Assembly (NCBI GenBank): GCA_028564705.1
Contig: JAPXFQ010001693.1
Location: 124,001-188,000, forward strand
Source of the DNA: Apricaphanius iberus
Taxonomy: Eukaryota; Chordata; Actinopteri; Cyprinodontiformes; Aphaniidae
Direction: 5' to 3'
DNA: 64,000 bases
The notes under the pieces were generated by a model that saw only the letters and a program-made list of their open reading frames with translations, searched no databases and was not told the origin of the DNA. The position numbers and the translations under genes are program-made. Of the stretch, positions 1-10,039 are shown piece after piece; position 1 is the first letter of the stretch, and each line of letters starts with the position of its first letter.

Positions 1-921
1 TATTAAAAAGACTGAATAGACTTTTTAACCATTTACTTAACCATTTTGTATTCACAGGTGTAGATTATTAATACTGCCTAAGAGGGTTTCTTAAATAATT
101 TTTAATCAGTTAATTTTAAGTTAATTCTTAACATCCAGTTGTTTTTAAGGTTGTATTAAGGTTTACACTAATAAACAAAGAGAATCTACTAGATAGAAAG
201 ATAGAATAGCTGAGCTGTAGTTCAAGGTCAAAAGTTTCCCTGGTGGTCTGGGCTGACTCATTGACCCCCAGTACAAAGATTACTAGCCAGAACTAGGGAA
301 AGGAAAGACTAGATAGACTCAAGGATTACATTTTTAAAGGTTTCTTAAAGGTTTCTTAATAACTTCTATTTCACAGGTTTCTTAACACTCTAAGTTTGAT
401 TCGTTTCAGAATGTTAACAGATAGTCAATTGTGTTTTCTCATTATCTTGTGGGTATTAATTTGTATTGTATTTCTCTGGGGCCTCCTCCACAGTATTAAC
501 ATACATTAAAAGTTAGACTTAGTTATGTCTTCATATTTAGACATTCTTACTATTTACATTTTTTCTTATTATAATTTTAAGGTTACAAGTGTATTTGCTA
601 TTTACATTTTGAATTTTTAACCTAAAGTTCGACTTTTCTAGTTACATTTTTAAGTGTGTCAAATGTAAGAGTTCATGTTTTAAAGTGACTAAATTTAGTG
701 TTTTTGAAGGTTACTTTTTCTACATTCTCAAATGAGTTACAGAATTTATGTTTTTAATTTTAAATGTGAGATAACGCTGGAGAAGACATTCAGAGAAAGT
801 AGTTAATCCGTGATTAACACGGATAAAAAGAGGGAATTGAGGAATACCATATCTTTGTGAACACTTTTATATGCATTTTTGTATAACCTGTATTACGTAT
901 ATGTGGGTAAAAAATGTATAT
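1..921. other. AT-rich non-coding stretch, no gene seen
   Basis: AT-rich sequence with recurrent short 'tttcttaa' words and no reading frame of coding character. It forms the left flank of the LTR element that follows. Confidence 0.5.
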
Positions 922-926
922 GTAGC

Positions 927-1181
927 TGTCATGATTCCACACTCAGCTCCTCTCACTCCCTCGTCATCACACGCACCTGTCCTCAATCTTCTGCCACTCA
1001 CCTCACGTCCTTATAACCCGTCACCTCCCTTCAGTCAGCGCCGGATCATTACAGGACTTCACTCCAGATCTACCATTGTGTGTTTCTCCTGTTGTCTTCG
1101 TTCTCGCCATCCTCCACCAATAAAGAACTCTGCACCTTGCTTCTGCTTCTGGGTCCATACCTCCACGCACATAGCCTGACA
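927..1181 (+). repeat. 5' LTR (255 bp)
   Basis: Begins TGTCATGATTCC and ends CCTGACA, with imperfectly inverted TGTCA/TGACA termini. A TATA-like 'cttataaccc' lies near 1009-1018 and a polyadenylation signal AATAAA at 1119-1124. Positions 1067-1181 match 2930-3044 closely. Confidence 0.85.
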
Positions 1182-1183
1182 GA

Positions 1184-1723
1184 ATGATCCGGCCCAGAAA
1201 GATGGACCCAGCAGAAGCCTCCGATCCAGATATCCTGGATATCCCGCTTTGGTGTAGGCTGGACAAGGTCTCCGACTTCGCCAGTCCCTCTGCATGCCTC
1301 ACTGCTCTAGAGGATTACATCCTGGACCTCCTTCCTCGGTTCCGTTCCAGCCTCAACCCGCTCGATGCGGAGGAGTTGGAGGAGGCAGCCGATGACGCCC
1401 TCCTTGCAGCGGAGGATGAGCTGTCTCCTACGTCGGCTCAGTCTCCTGGCTTCACGCGCATCCGATCCTCTCTCCGGCCGTCTTCGCCCCTCGTCCGGCT
1501 GCTTCGCAGGGAACCACTGCCCAGCTGTGGCTGCAACATTGGCGTCTGCCAGCCCAAAGCTGGGTCCCCCCTATGTCAGCGAAGACGAGCTGTTGGAGTT
1601 CTTTCACGGGGACAAGTTCGACTACCTCTGCTCCAGAGCAGATCCAGCTCCTCGCCGCGATCGGAGACACGGACGCCACGGAGCTGCGCCGGAGTATCCT
1701 CCATCGGACTGGGAGGACGGTGA
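1184..1723 (+). CDS. gag-like N-terminal fragment of the LTR element
   Basis: The frame is open from 1184, but the likely start is the second in-frame ATG at 1202, because gypsy-type gag proteins in fish commonly begin MDPA just downstream of the LTR. The first ~75 residues are acidic and leucine-rich (MDPAEASDPDILDIPLWC..), followed by a Ser/Pro/Arg-rich, low-complexity tail. No CCHC zinc knuckle or capsid major-homology motif is visible. A full gag would be about twice as long, so this is truncated or frameshifted at about 1500-1720. Function as an RNA-binding or particle protein is inferred only from position. Confidence 0.5.
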   Translation: MIRPRKMDPAEASDPDILDIPLWCRLDKVSDFASPSACLTALEDYILDLLPRFRSSLNPLDAEELEEAADDALLAAEDELSPTSAQSPGFTRIRSSLRPSSPLVRLLRREPLPSCGCNIGVCQPKAGSPLCQRRRAVGVLSRGQVRLPLLQSRSSSSPRSETRTPRSCAGVSSIGLGGR

Positions 1724-1894
1724 GGAGCGGTATGTGGAGCAGCGGTCCTCGCTCATCGGCTCTCGTACTACGTACCCGGAACTGGTCCACGTAGGCATGA
1801 GCGGGCATCTCAGCCACACAGCCGAAGGCAAGAGGCTCCTCCACCACCTCGCCGCAGACGGCGGCGCCAACGAAGAAGAGCGGTTTCCGGGTCG

Positions 1895-3115
1895 GTGAAG
1901 TTGGCGTCTGCTTCGGCCGGCTCGGCCGCGAAGTTCCCGTCTGCTACAGCCGGCTCGGCCGCGAAGTTGGCATCTGCCTCAGCCTGCTCGGACGCAAAGT
2001 ATGCGTCTAGTTTAGCCTACTCGGTTTTCCCCCTTCAGTGCAGCAGTGGGCTGCTGTTCCCAGAGCCACCAGAGCGTCTGGACCTTTCTCCGCCAGAGCT
2101 GCTAGTCCTTTCTCCGCCAGAGCTGCTGGACCTTTCTCCGCCAGAGCTGCTGGACCTTTCTCTGCCTGAGCTGCCGGATTGGCCGCTGCCTCCGCCTGAG
2201 CTGCTGGTACCTTTCCTGGACTTTGGGGTCCCCATATTAGAGCTCCCGGAGGAGGTTGAAAGGAACCTATCTCTGCCGTCAGCACAACTGCTGCCAGAGT
2301 CTATGGCGGCTGCTGTCTTCCTGGGCATCACAGCAGCAGCCTTTCAGCACCCGCTGTCTCCTCCTAGGCCGCCGGAGTCTCCTGGGATGTCAAGGAGGGA
2401 CCTGACGCCGACCACGGAGCACCCGGTCTCAGACCCAGCTTCACTAGCCAGGTCCCTTCATTCCCGTCAGTGGGAACCGACCAGGTCCCTCTCTCTCCGC
2501 CGCCAACCAGCCAAGCTTCTACGCCACTGCCTCGTCCGCAAGAGAGGACCGCTGGCCTGTCCGCCCGTCCCGCGTCCCAGGAGGGGACGTCCGCCAGTCT
2601 CACGTCCCGCAGAGGGATATCCATCCAGCCGTCCGCTGGATCTCCAGGTCCCCAAGAGAGGATCTCCTGGCAGTCTGCCCGTCCCGCATCCTAGGTGGGA
2701 ACGTCCGTTGGTCCTTAATCCGGCCATAGGACGCCAGTCGGGCCGTTTGCCTGACTCACGTCCTGCAAGGGGACGTCCGCCAGTCCTTCGTCCCGCCAGA
2801 GGATGGCATTCGGGCCGTCCGCCCGACTCACGTCCCGCAAGGGGACGTCCGCCGGTACTTCGTCCAGCCAGAGGACGCCATTCGGGCTGTCCGCCCTACT
2901 CCCGTCCGGCCGGAGGGCATCAATACAGACACTACCACTGTGTGTTTCTCCTGCTGTCTTCGTTCTCGCCATCTTCCACCAATAAACAACTCTGCACCTT
3001 TGTTCTGCGTCTGGGTCCATACCTCCATGCACACAGCCTGACAGTAGCTTCATGCCTTATTATTTCAGAAAGGAACAAAGCTGGTTTCACAGTGAAGGAA
3101 AACTTGTTCTTATAG
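1895..3115 (+). CDS. Repeat-rich ORF in the LTR element body (406 codons)
   Basis: A long open frame composed of three sets of peptide repeats: SAGSAAK-type units (about residues 4-30), a Pro/Leu repeat built on PPELLDLS encoded by a 24-bp tandem repeat (about 2078-2175), and an Arg/Pro repeat with a 24-residue, 72-bp unit (about 2740-2925). The stop lies beyond the 3' LTR, so the frame reads through the LTR, which argues against a mature protein. It may be open because the repeat units are multiples of three and GC-rich. No known domain is recognised. Confidence 0.35.
   Translation: MKLASASAGSAAKFPSATAGSAAKLASASACSDAKYASSLAYSVFPLQCSSGLLFPEPPERLDLSPPELLVLSPPELLDLSPPELLDLSLPELPDWPLPPPELLVPFLDFGVPILELPEEVERNLSLPSAQLLPESMAAAVFLGITAAAFQHPLSPPRPPESPGMSRRDLTPTTEHPVSDPASLARSLHSRQWEPTRSLSLRRQPAKLLRHCLVRKRGPLACPPVPRPRRGRPPVSRPAEGYPSSRPLDLQVPKRGSPGSLPVPHPRWERPLVLNPAIGRQSGRLPDSRPARGRPPVLRPARGWHSGRPPDSRPARGRPPVLRPARGRHSGCPPYSRPAGGHQYRHYHCVFLLLSSFSPSSTNKQLCTFVLRLGPYLHAHSLTVASCLIISERNKAGFTVKENLFL
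2078..2175 (+). repeat. 24-bp tandem repeat, ~4 copies
   Basis: The unit 'gacctttctccgccagagct' plus 'gctg' repeats about four times with few changes. It keeps the surrounding frame and encodes PPELLDLS-like peptides. Confidence 0.8.
2740..2925 (+). repeat. 72-bp tandem repeat, ~2.6 copies
   Basis: Three successive units begin gggccgt/gggctgt and share 'ggggacgtccgcc'. The 72-bp period equals 24 codons. Confidence 0.8.
2930..3044 (+). repeat. 3' LTR, 5'-truncated (115 bp)
   Basis: Matches the last 115 bp of the 5' LTR, including AATAAA at 2981-2986 and the TGACA terminus, and is followed by the target duplication GTAGC. Confidence 0.85.
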
Positions 3116-4190
3116 AGAAGTATCGTACCAGTACAGGGTTTGAAGTAAAAACAATGTTAAATTTGTTCCAGGTTTTTACAACGGTGATAAATACAAGGTT
3201 TTGTTTAGATCAGGAACTGATAAATTGCAGCAGACTGTGCTCAAACAGGAAGAAAAGATAGTTTAGGTTATTGCCCCCATAAAAGCGGGTGTTTGTAAAT
3301 CATTTTGGAGAAAACGCTCCTTGGGGGGGATACAAGAATTATTGACGGTCGGTCACTAAGTCTAAACTGTGAAAATACTGGGTGTGTCCAACTATGAATC
3401 CTTTTATGTTGTTCTTCAATAAAAGAGTGCTCCACTGTCAAGAATTCAGTCAAACTTTGGTCTGGCTCCAGCTGAATTCAGGTGTGCATTGAAAACAGAA
3501 TTCTGTTGTGTGATTGTGTTGTTTCTCTCTGTCCCTGAGTCTTACTCTGAAAAGGTTCCGCTGAGGAGCGTCGGGTCCTCTAAAACATACAGATAACAGT
3601 TCCTGATTGAAGAAGGAGTTTATCCAGCAAAAGTAGTAAAGAGTAAAAGCTTTCAACCCCGACACAACCTAAGCCTTGGGAGTAAAGTTCACTTTGAACT
3701 CAGAATTAGAATAAATTATTGATTTTTCACTCTCTGTTGAGACCAGTAGTTAGCCAGGGATACCCAAGGGTGTAGTATCCTTTTGTAACTCCCATATCAA
3801 GACAAAAAGAACATTGTTTTATCCCTGAAGGGGATTGTTAGATATAACTTGGACATATTTGTGTCATCAATGGTGCTTTTAAAACCATTTACCTTAGTTC
3901 ACCTTAGATTCAACATGATCCATTTATTCAAATGGATATATCTTTTGAGAGTCCCTGTCAAGAATACAAAAGATAGCTCCTTGCAGTTAGATGCTGATTG
4001 CACATGTTAGATTGAAGCGTGGCATGGAAGCAGACAGCTCTTTAGATCAACATACAGAGAAAGCGTTGGTTCTCTTTCACAGTGTACAATCCATGTTTGC
4101 TGATACACTGGAATGAGAACAAACGCCTGACAGAATGTTTCAGTAGAGACTGCAAAAATAGAGGAACACAAACGCACACACATGCATCCC
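3050..4190. other. Non-coding, no gene or named repeat recognised
   Basis: AT-rich single-copy-looking sequence. The short frames on either strand have no recognisable domain or codon pattern. Confidence 0.4.
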
Positions 4191-4191
4191 C

Positions 4192-4193
<2 letters not shown>

Positions 4194-4230
<37 letters not shown>
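4194..4230. repeat. (CA)n microsatellite
   Basis: About 18 uninterrupted CA units. It creates the Cys/Val-repeat frames seen on the other strand. Confidence 0.97.
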
Positions 4231-4233
<3 letters not shown>

Positions 4234-5836
4234 CCCAAGGCTCCTATTTCAGACATAAAAAGAGATAATGCAGCTTTAAACTCAGAATCACCCCTGTTAG
4301 TCCCCAAGCATGAAATTTCAGCTTTGGAAAAAAAGTGGGGACATAAAACAGAGAGAAAATAACAAATCACACACACAGTAATAGACTCACACACATCCTC
4401 CCACATGTACCCATGCCAAATTCGGATTAGGCTACTGATGTGTTTCCCCCCATACATTTCTGTATCAGTCAGTGGCTTGGTACCGGTGCTTGGTGCCTGC
4501 TGGCTTACTGTCAAAGGGCAGATATTAAACTGCCGCCCTTTTACTTCTTGCAAAACTCCTGTTTTGTCGAACCAATTCTCTGCCGTGTAACAAGGCCAAT
4601 AAAAATCAGAGCCTGATTAGCATTCTTACACAAGATGATACATTGAACTAGGTTCAGGATAAAAAGTATAGTTCAAGTAGTTACGTTAGGCTGAGTTGGA
4701 AGATAAGACAGACATATATCAAAAGATAATAATTCAAAGGAGTATCAATAATAAAAAAATCATTCAGTTAAAAAAGACATACATTTTTTTTTACAACATA
4801 CCATCAGTTATTAAACTTTTAAAACCAGAGCCTTTGATGCAAATAAAAATTCTCTTTAGTTTCACAAATTTCAAAACACAGTAAACGTAATTTGCAAGTA
4901 AACACATGTATGCTGCACAGTTCATATATATTAATAACAAAAAAAGCAAACAAGAGTTACCCTGTCCCCCAGTTCTTTATACAAACTGGAAAATCGACCT
5001 TAAACCAAATATTAGATATAATAATAATATATTATTGTCATGTAACCTCACCCAACGATTTGCAACTAGCAAAAAACTGACGTGGCAGAAAACGTTATAG
5101 GTTTGATGGTCTGCCCGAGGCGAATCTTCCCCATCCCTCAAACTCTCGTTTAACCTGGTACTGCAACAGCAAGTATTTGGTGGTGCAGCACAACTGAATA
5201 CGAACATAACATATATATTTTATAGTGGTCTTGCAAAAGTGATAAACATGATGTATTTCCTACTTGTGCATAGCAGTGGTTATTAATTGGTGGTTATTTG
5301 GTTGTTTCAGTATTGCACGTATCACAATACGAAAATTGTGCACTGTGCCATTAACAGCAGATAATGCTTTCTTACTTACATTATTACATGTTTGCGCACA
5401 TATCAGCCTTTAACCGCTAGTTTCTGAGACACAGATGTTAAAACAGTAAAGCCAAACTTATTCAGATAAAAGACGTCATTTTTTATATTCATCTCCGATA
5501 ATGCGTTACATTTTCATTTACATGCAAGAGAAACATGGTAATATAACAAATATATTTAAAAGCTGCTTCATTGCTGATATTTTAATCCATTTTCTCCTCG
5601 TTATCAGTGATTTTGGAACAATGAACATTCCCGTAGTCAAATTCAGTCAAATTCATTGCGTTACCTATCATACACCACAGCAGCAGTGACTGATAGTCCC
5701 AACTTAGTTTGTCACTCTGAAGGTCCTTTTCTTGTGTAGGGACCCCAAGAAATTGCTTGATTTGCCTGACTGTATGCTACACCTCTGCCAAGCAGGTCCC
5801 TGCAAAAGGTTAGTCTACCATAGCTTGGGTGTTGCT
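4231..5836. other. Non-coding, no gene recognised
   Basis: AT-rich sequence with scattered short frames and no domain. The right end may include decayed internal sequence of the minus-strand LTR element at 5837-6151, since that element's body would run leftwards. Confidence 0.35.
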
Positions 5837-6151
5837 CTACTCCCACAGAGCAAGCCATTTCTCCTCAGCCCTCTTGGTCTCTGCTGGCTCCATTAGGTCA
5901 GGTCGTACTGTCAGGTTTGGTAGTGATGACTGAGATGCAGAGAAATGTATATACTACTCATTTTATTAATAACAATGCGCTGGAAGACTGGACTGGATGA
6001 AGACGAGACTAGATGAGGGAACAGGAAAAACGCTGGGGTTTAAAAGGGCTGAGACAACAATGGGAGGGTAATCAGGGTTGAAAGGAAACTGCTGATGACA
6101 ATTAGACAATCATAGGGAGGCAAGGAGTGACAGAGACAAGGGGAAGTCACA
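5837..6151 (-). mobile_element. Minus-strand LTR plus gag start of a gypsy-like element
   Basis: Read on the minus strand, 6151 to 5909 is a ~243-bp LTR beginning TGTGAC and ending CCTGACA. It has a TTTTAAA box and an AATAAA signal near its end. Fifteen bases later an ATG (5893) opens MEPAETKRAEE.., then meets a stop after 18 codons. The arrangement copies that at 927-1202 (LTR end TGACA, short leader, then MDPA/MEPA), so this is the 5' LTR and leader of a related but distinct element. No second LTR or pol is found to the left. Confidence 0.6.
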
Positions 6152-7235
6152 CCATGGCAATTTCCGAAAATAACATCAACCCCATTAACTGAAAGAGCAG
6201 GAAGCGTGCCCATTAGAACTTCTTCTTTAAACAATCCAACTGCAATTTATGAACCGGTAATATAGCCATATCAACGCCTCTTAACAGGATGTAATCTCCA
6301 GTACAGGTACTGTCTGAAAATGGCAAGGCAGAGCTCAAAATGAATGAATCGGAAAAGCCAGTGTCTTAGTATTTTTACTAGTTCTTTAGCTTTTCTGCCC
6401 ACCAATGACACTTGGTCCAATAAACAAAAGCTGCAAAATCTGATTTCTCCAAGTTGTACTCTGTTTTAGGTTGCATTTTTTCAAAGGGAGAGAAAAAACA
6501 GCAAGACTGAACACGTCTAGCAAGAGCAGACATAGCAACATGATTAAAATGAGCATTTGTAAAGCTACTTTTTTTTACTGAACACTCAGCTTTCTAATGA
6601 CCTTTTTTCTTACAGTAATTGCATATTTTAGTTAGGTTGAAAGATACATAGCTTTTCTCTAACCTACTAAGAAGTGCACCAGACTTTTCAGTCCATCTGT
6701 TGATAAAAGGACCAATGCTGGACTCCAAGAAATAATTTCTGGACCTGAAGTCAAAAAGATACAACAAGACATTCCACTGCCAAAGCAGCAGCCTCAGTAC
6801 CTGCCTTCATTTTATGATTTTTCACACAAATTGGAAATTTGGTGGGAATTCAGTTCTTATATTGCTCTAAAACGTTCAGGTGACACAGAGATTCAAATGT
6901 TTTATTCTCTAGTCAAGAACACAAGCAATTAAAACGAGTGGCCAAATCTCTGGCAAATTCTATGTGTTTGTCTACTAGACTTCTCCCAGGTTTTAAAGGG
7001 AAGGTGGCACAGTCTTCTCAGGCAGACAGAGAAATGTTGTGGTACAGTAAAGCTATAATATAACTGACAATCGATCTGTAAGTTCAATAAATTATATATA
7101 CTACCTATTTGAAATACTGCATTCACAACATGTCTGAACTAAATGCCTTGAAATTGGCTTCATGTCCCTTTAAGAGATTCCGACATCCCCCTCTTTGATA
7201 CACTGTCTTTAACGTCATCACAACATTCTCGGAGC
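6152..7235. other. Non-coding, no gene recognised
   Basis: AT-rich sequence. No reading frame with recognisable motifs and no clear repeat boundaries. Confidence 0.4.
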
Positions 7236-7368
7236 GCCGTCTCAAGCCCAGCATGTGGAGCGTGGCTGTAGGTGGGCTCTGATCTCCAAGCTGAACGCAT
7301 TATATGTTCGGCCTGGCGTCAGGCAGAGCAGGGACGTGCTGTGGTGGAGACATGCCTGAGTCATGTTT
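7236..7368 (+). repeat. Dispersed repeat shared with 34758-35230
   Basis: Words such as 'cagcatgtggag', 'atgttcggcctggc' and 'gacgtgctgtggtgga' recur in the same order at 34.8-35.2 kb. No terminal repeats or coding content were identified, so the class is unknown. The hAT element at 7377 lies just to its right. Confidence 0.6.
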
Positions 7369-7466
7369 ACTCCTCCCATACCTGCCAACCTTGAGACCTC
7401 ATAATAAGGGAGACTTTCAAAAGCGGGAGGGGGGGGTGTTAAAAAATAGAAAATTATATATATATA

Positions 7467-7700
7467 GGGTGGGCGACTGTGGCTTGCAATCGGAGGGTCG
7501 TAGGTTCAATTCCAGCTTCCTCCAGTCACATGTCGATGTGCCCCTGGGCAAGGCACTTAACCCCCAAATTCTACATTGTCCTACCGAGCCGTGTCGGTGT
7601 ATGAATGCGAGTGTGAATGGGTGAATGTGGCTTCAATGTAAAGCGCTTTGAGTGGTCAGTAAGACTAGAAAAGCGCTATATAAGTTCAGACCATTTACCA
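7467..7700 (+). mobile_element. tRNA-headed SINE nested in the hAT element
   Basis: The head 'gggtgggcgactgtggctt' resembles a pol III A box and GGTTCAATTCC at 7503-7513 is a B box. The body 'gggcaaggcacttaaccc' and the 3' part with 'aaagcgctttgagtggtc' and 'gcgctatataa' are typical of widespread teleost SINEs with LINE-like tails. The copy looks full length. Flanking direct repeats are obscured by the AT repeats on both sides. Confidence 0.8.
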
Positions 7701-7740
7701 TCCATATATATATATATATATAGCCGTATAATTATAATTA

Positions 7741-7862
7741 CTGTGATGGACTGGCGACCTGTCCAGGATTTACCCCGTCTCTCGCCCGTTGACAGCTGGA
7801 GATAGGCACCAGCCCCCCGCGACCCCTGCAGGAATAAGAGGTTCAGAAAATGGATGGATGGA
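7741..7862 (+). repeat. Teleost retroposon tail ending in (ATGG)n
   Basis: Contains 'gatggactggcgacctgtcc', 'gataggcaccagcccccc' and a terminal 'atggatggatgga', the 3' end of a very common fish interspersed repeat. The complementary 5' portion of the same kind of repeat appears at 20401-20550. Its exact class is uncertain. Confidence 0.7.
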
Positions 7863-8714
7863 TAAATATAATTATTAAGAATACTTGAATCTTAGAGTAT
7901 TTATTTATTTGACAAAATAACAGTCCACAGCAATAATGTAAGTTAAGAAATTAAACAGTTCCTCCACTTTTTGGTGAAAAACCTTTTGTGTAAAAAGTTT
8001 GAAATGTCTTTTTATATTCTCTCATTTCACATTGTCACATAAACTTTAGCAAAATAAAATGACCTTAAATTGTAATTTCAAGATGACGACTGCTTAGATT
8101 TGGTCTCCACTACAAGAACACCTCTGCTTTTATTTTGGTGCTACAGTCCCATCCTGGGCCCTTTTAGCCCCTCTTTATTAACCTCCTGGATACGCCCGTA
8201 CTCAGCAGCGCTGAGGAGTTTAGGAGGGTTAAGAATGGTCACTATTAATCAGTCCAAAAACTCGTAGGAGTCTCTGAGAGAGTGAGAAACTGTTTTTTTT
8301 CTTAGTTTGGTCGCAGCATTGAGTCTGTTGATTTTAAAACTAACGTAGGTTTTTGCTAGACCAAATGCAAAGACTTCTGAAAACTTGCGGCTCGCTGCTG
8401 CGCCGTGCGTCACTGATTGTTTTCCTCATAGACATAAGAATCACGTGGGTGACCTATTTTTGAATCAAAACAGCAACTTTTGCCAAACATGATGGATTTT
8501 CATGTCCAGAATGAAGAAACTGTTCAGGTATTTAAAATTTAACACGTTTCTGGATCTCTCTCACATTAGAAACAGGGAGTGTACATGAAAAGCGACACCG
8601 TCAAATATCGGGAGAAATTCGGGAGAATGGTGGCCTCGGGAGATTTTCGGGAGGGGCAATGAAATTTGGGAGTCTCCCGGAAAAATCGTGAGGGTTAGCA
8701 AGCATGACTCCTCC

Positions 8715-10031
8715 AGAGAGGCTGTCCGGGTGAGGAAGCTGTTCATGGCTCACTTCTTGGGGGAGGGAGTAGGGCCTTTTGCAGCCAAAACGGCTATTTT
8801 CAGAGCCACCAACAAACCTTTTAAGAGCTTTCCTGTCTAAATAGTTTAACCTCTTTATAATGTTTTTTTTTTATTCCTGTCTCTGTATAGAAAACAGCTG
8901 GTTTCTTGTAGCTTGGGGTGATCAGCCATGGTGTTTATCAGTATTTCCTCCGTCATGCTGATGCTGTGACTTCGGTTCAGTCACTGACATTACAGTACTG
9001 TAGCATCTTTGATGTACTTTACTTTTTTTTTCTCCAAAAAGGCATTGCGCAATTGGGAAAAATAACTAGGTATATACTAATTTCCACAGGTAATAGCTGA
9101 TTGCTGTTGACGGCATTCTGCCTTTGTACTTGGGGAGCGGGGGAGGGAGGGCTGTGGAGACACGTGGCCGGTAATGAAAATGTACGGGCGTAGCTAGGGG
9201 AAAACTGGCATTCAGCACTCAACATGGCAGCCGCAAGAGTTAAAAAAGATTACACAAACATACATCAATTAACCTAAGAAACACTTTGGGCATGTTTTCA
9301 AGGAGGGAATGACATAAAAATGTGAAGAAAAGCTTTAAAAGGTGTATTCTACATGCCTCCTCCCTTTAAACCTTGATATGCTTCAGGCAAATGTGTCAAG
9401 TAACAAAGAACAAAAACTTTGTCACCTTACTTTAGTAGAAATTTCTGGTATTTATACTTTATTGGAGTAATTACAGATTGGCCTACTTTTTACTTCTACT
9501 CTAAACATTTTCAGTGAATTTTCTTTACATTCTACTCCTTACATTTGAAAAATAACCTTGTTTCACCTATTTCATTTAGTCTTGTTTTTTAAAAAAGAAA
9601 CACAAATAAAAAGCATCCAAAAATTGCACTACCTGGATAGAATTTGACTGAGGTTTGATCATTTTAAATTTCTATCATTTTGACACCCTGCATCCATCGT
9701 ACAGTCCACACACAAGGGTCACGTTAACCGAATATTTCTGTATCTGTCTTTTTCTTATAACACTGAGGTAAAAATCTGAAGGTTGCTTGTCAATTTTAAA
9801 AAATTACAATTACATTTGGTGCAGACATTTTTATCTTCATGCGCAGGAGTACATGTAACTGATTAAATAAATTAATAATAAATAGACTCCTATGAAGGCA
9901 TCTGAGTATAATCTTAGACCAGGAGGCTTCGGAACTCAACTGTCGGCAGTGCGGCTGGTTAAAGACTCGCTGGTGCCAACCACCTTAACAAAAGGAGCGC
10001 ATCATGCCATGGCATTTTCCACTGTAGAAAC
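8715..10031. other. Non-coding, no gene recognised
   Basis: Short frames only. A stretch near 9420-9560 looks like a decayed fish interspersed repeat rich in 'acttttact' words, but no boundaries can be set. Confidence 0.35.
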
Positions 10032-10039
10032 ATAGAAAG

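Larger units (their letters stand above)
927..3044 (+). mobile_element. Non-autonomous Ty3/gypsy-like LTR retrotransposon
   Basis: The element starts TGTCA and ends TGACA, and the 5-bp word GTAGC flanks both sides exactly (922-926 and 3045-3049), so this is one insertion with its target duplication. A 255-bp 5' LTR (927-1181) is followed by a gag-like start (ATG at 1202) and a body rich in tandem repeats. The last 115 bp (2930-3044) repeat the end of the LTR. No protease, reverse transcriptase, RNase H or integrase is visible, so it must have depended on enzymes supplied in trans. The 3' LTR lacks its first ~140 bp, so part of the element was lost after insertion or during replication. Superfamily is inferred from the gag start and LTR style and is not proven. 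Confidence 0.85.
7377..8706. mobile_element. Non-autonomous hAT element with perfect 8-bp TSD
   Basis: The left end CATACCTGCCAACC is an imperfect inverted match to the right end GGTTAGCAAGCATG (11 of 14). The 8-bp word ACTCCTCC directly abuts both ends (7369-7376 and 8707-8714), the hallmark duplication of hAT transposition. No transposase frame exists inside, so it was mobilised in trans. A SINE (7467-7700) and another retroposon tail (7741-7862) have been inserted into it, which makes the hAT older than both. Confidence 0.85.

Noticed and set aside
4007..4231. Cys/Val repeat frames on the minus strand
   Set aside because: Translation of the (CA)n microsatellite.
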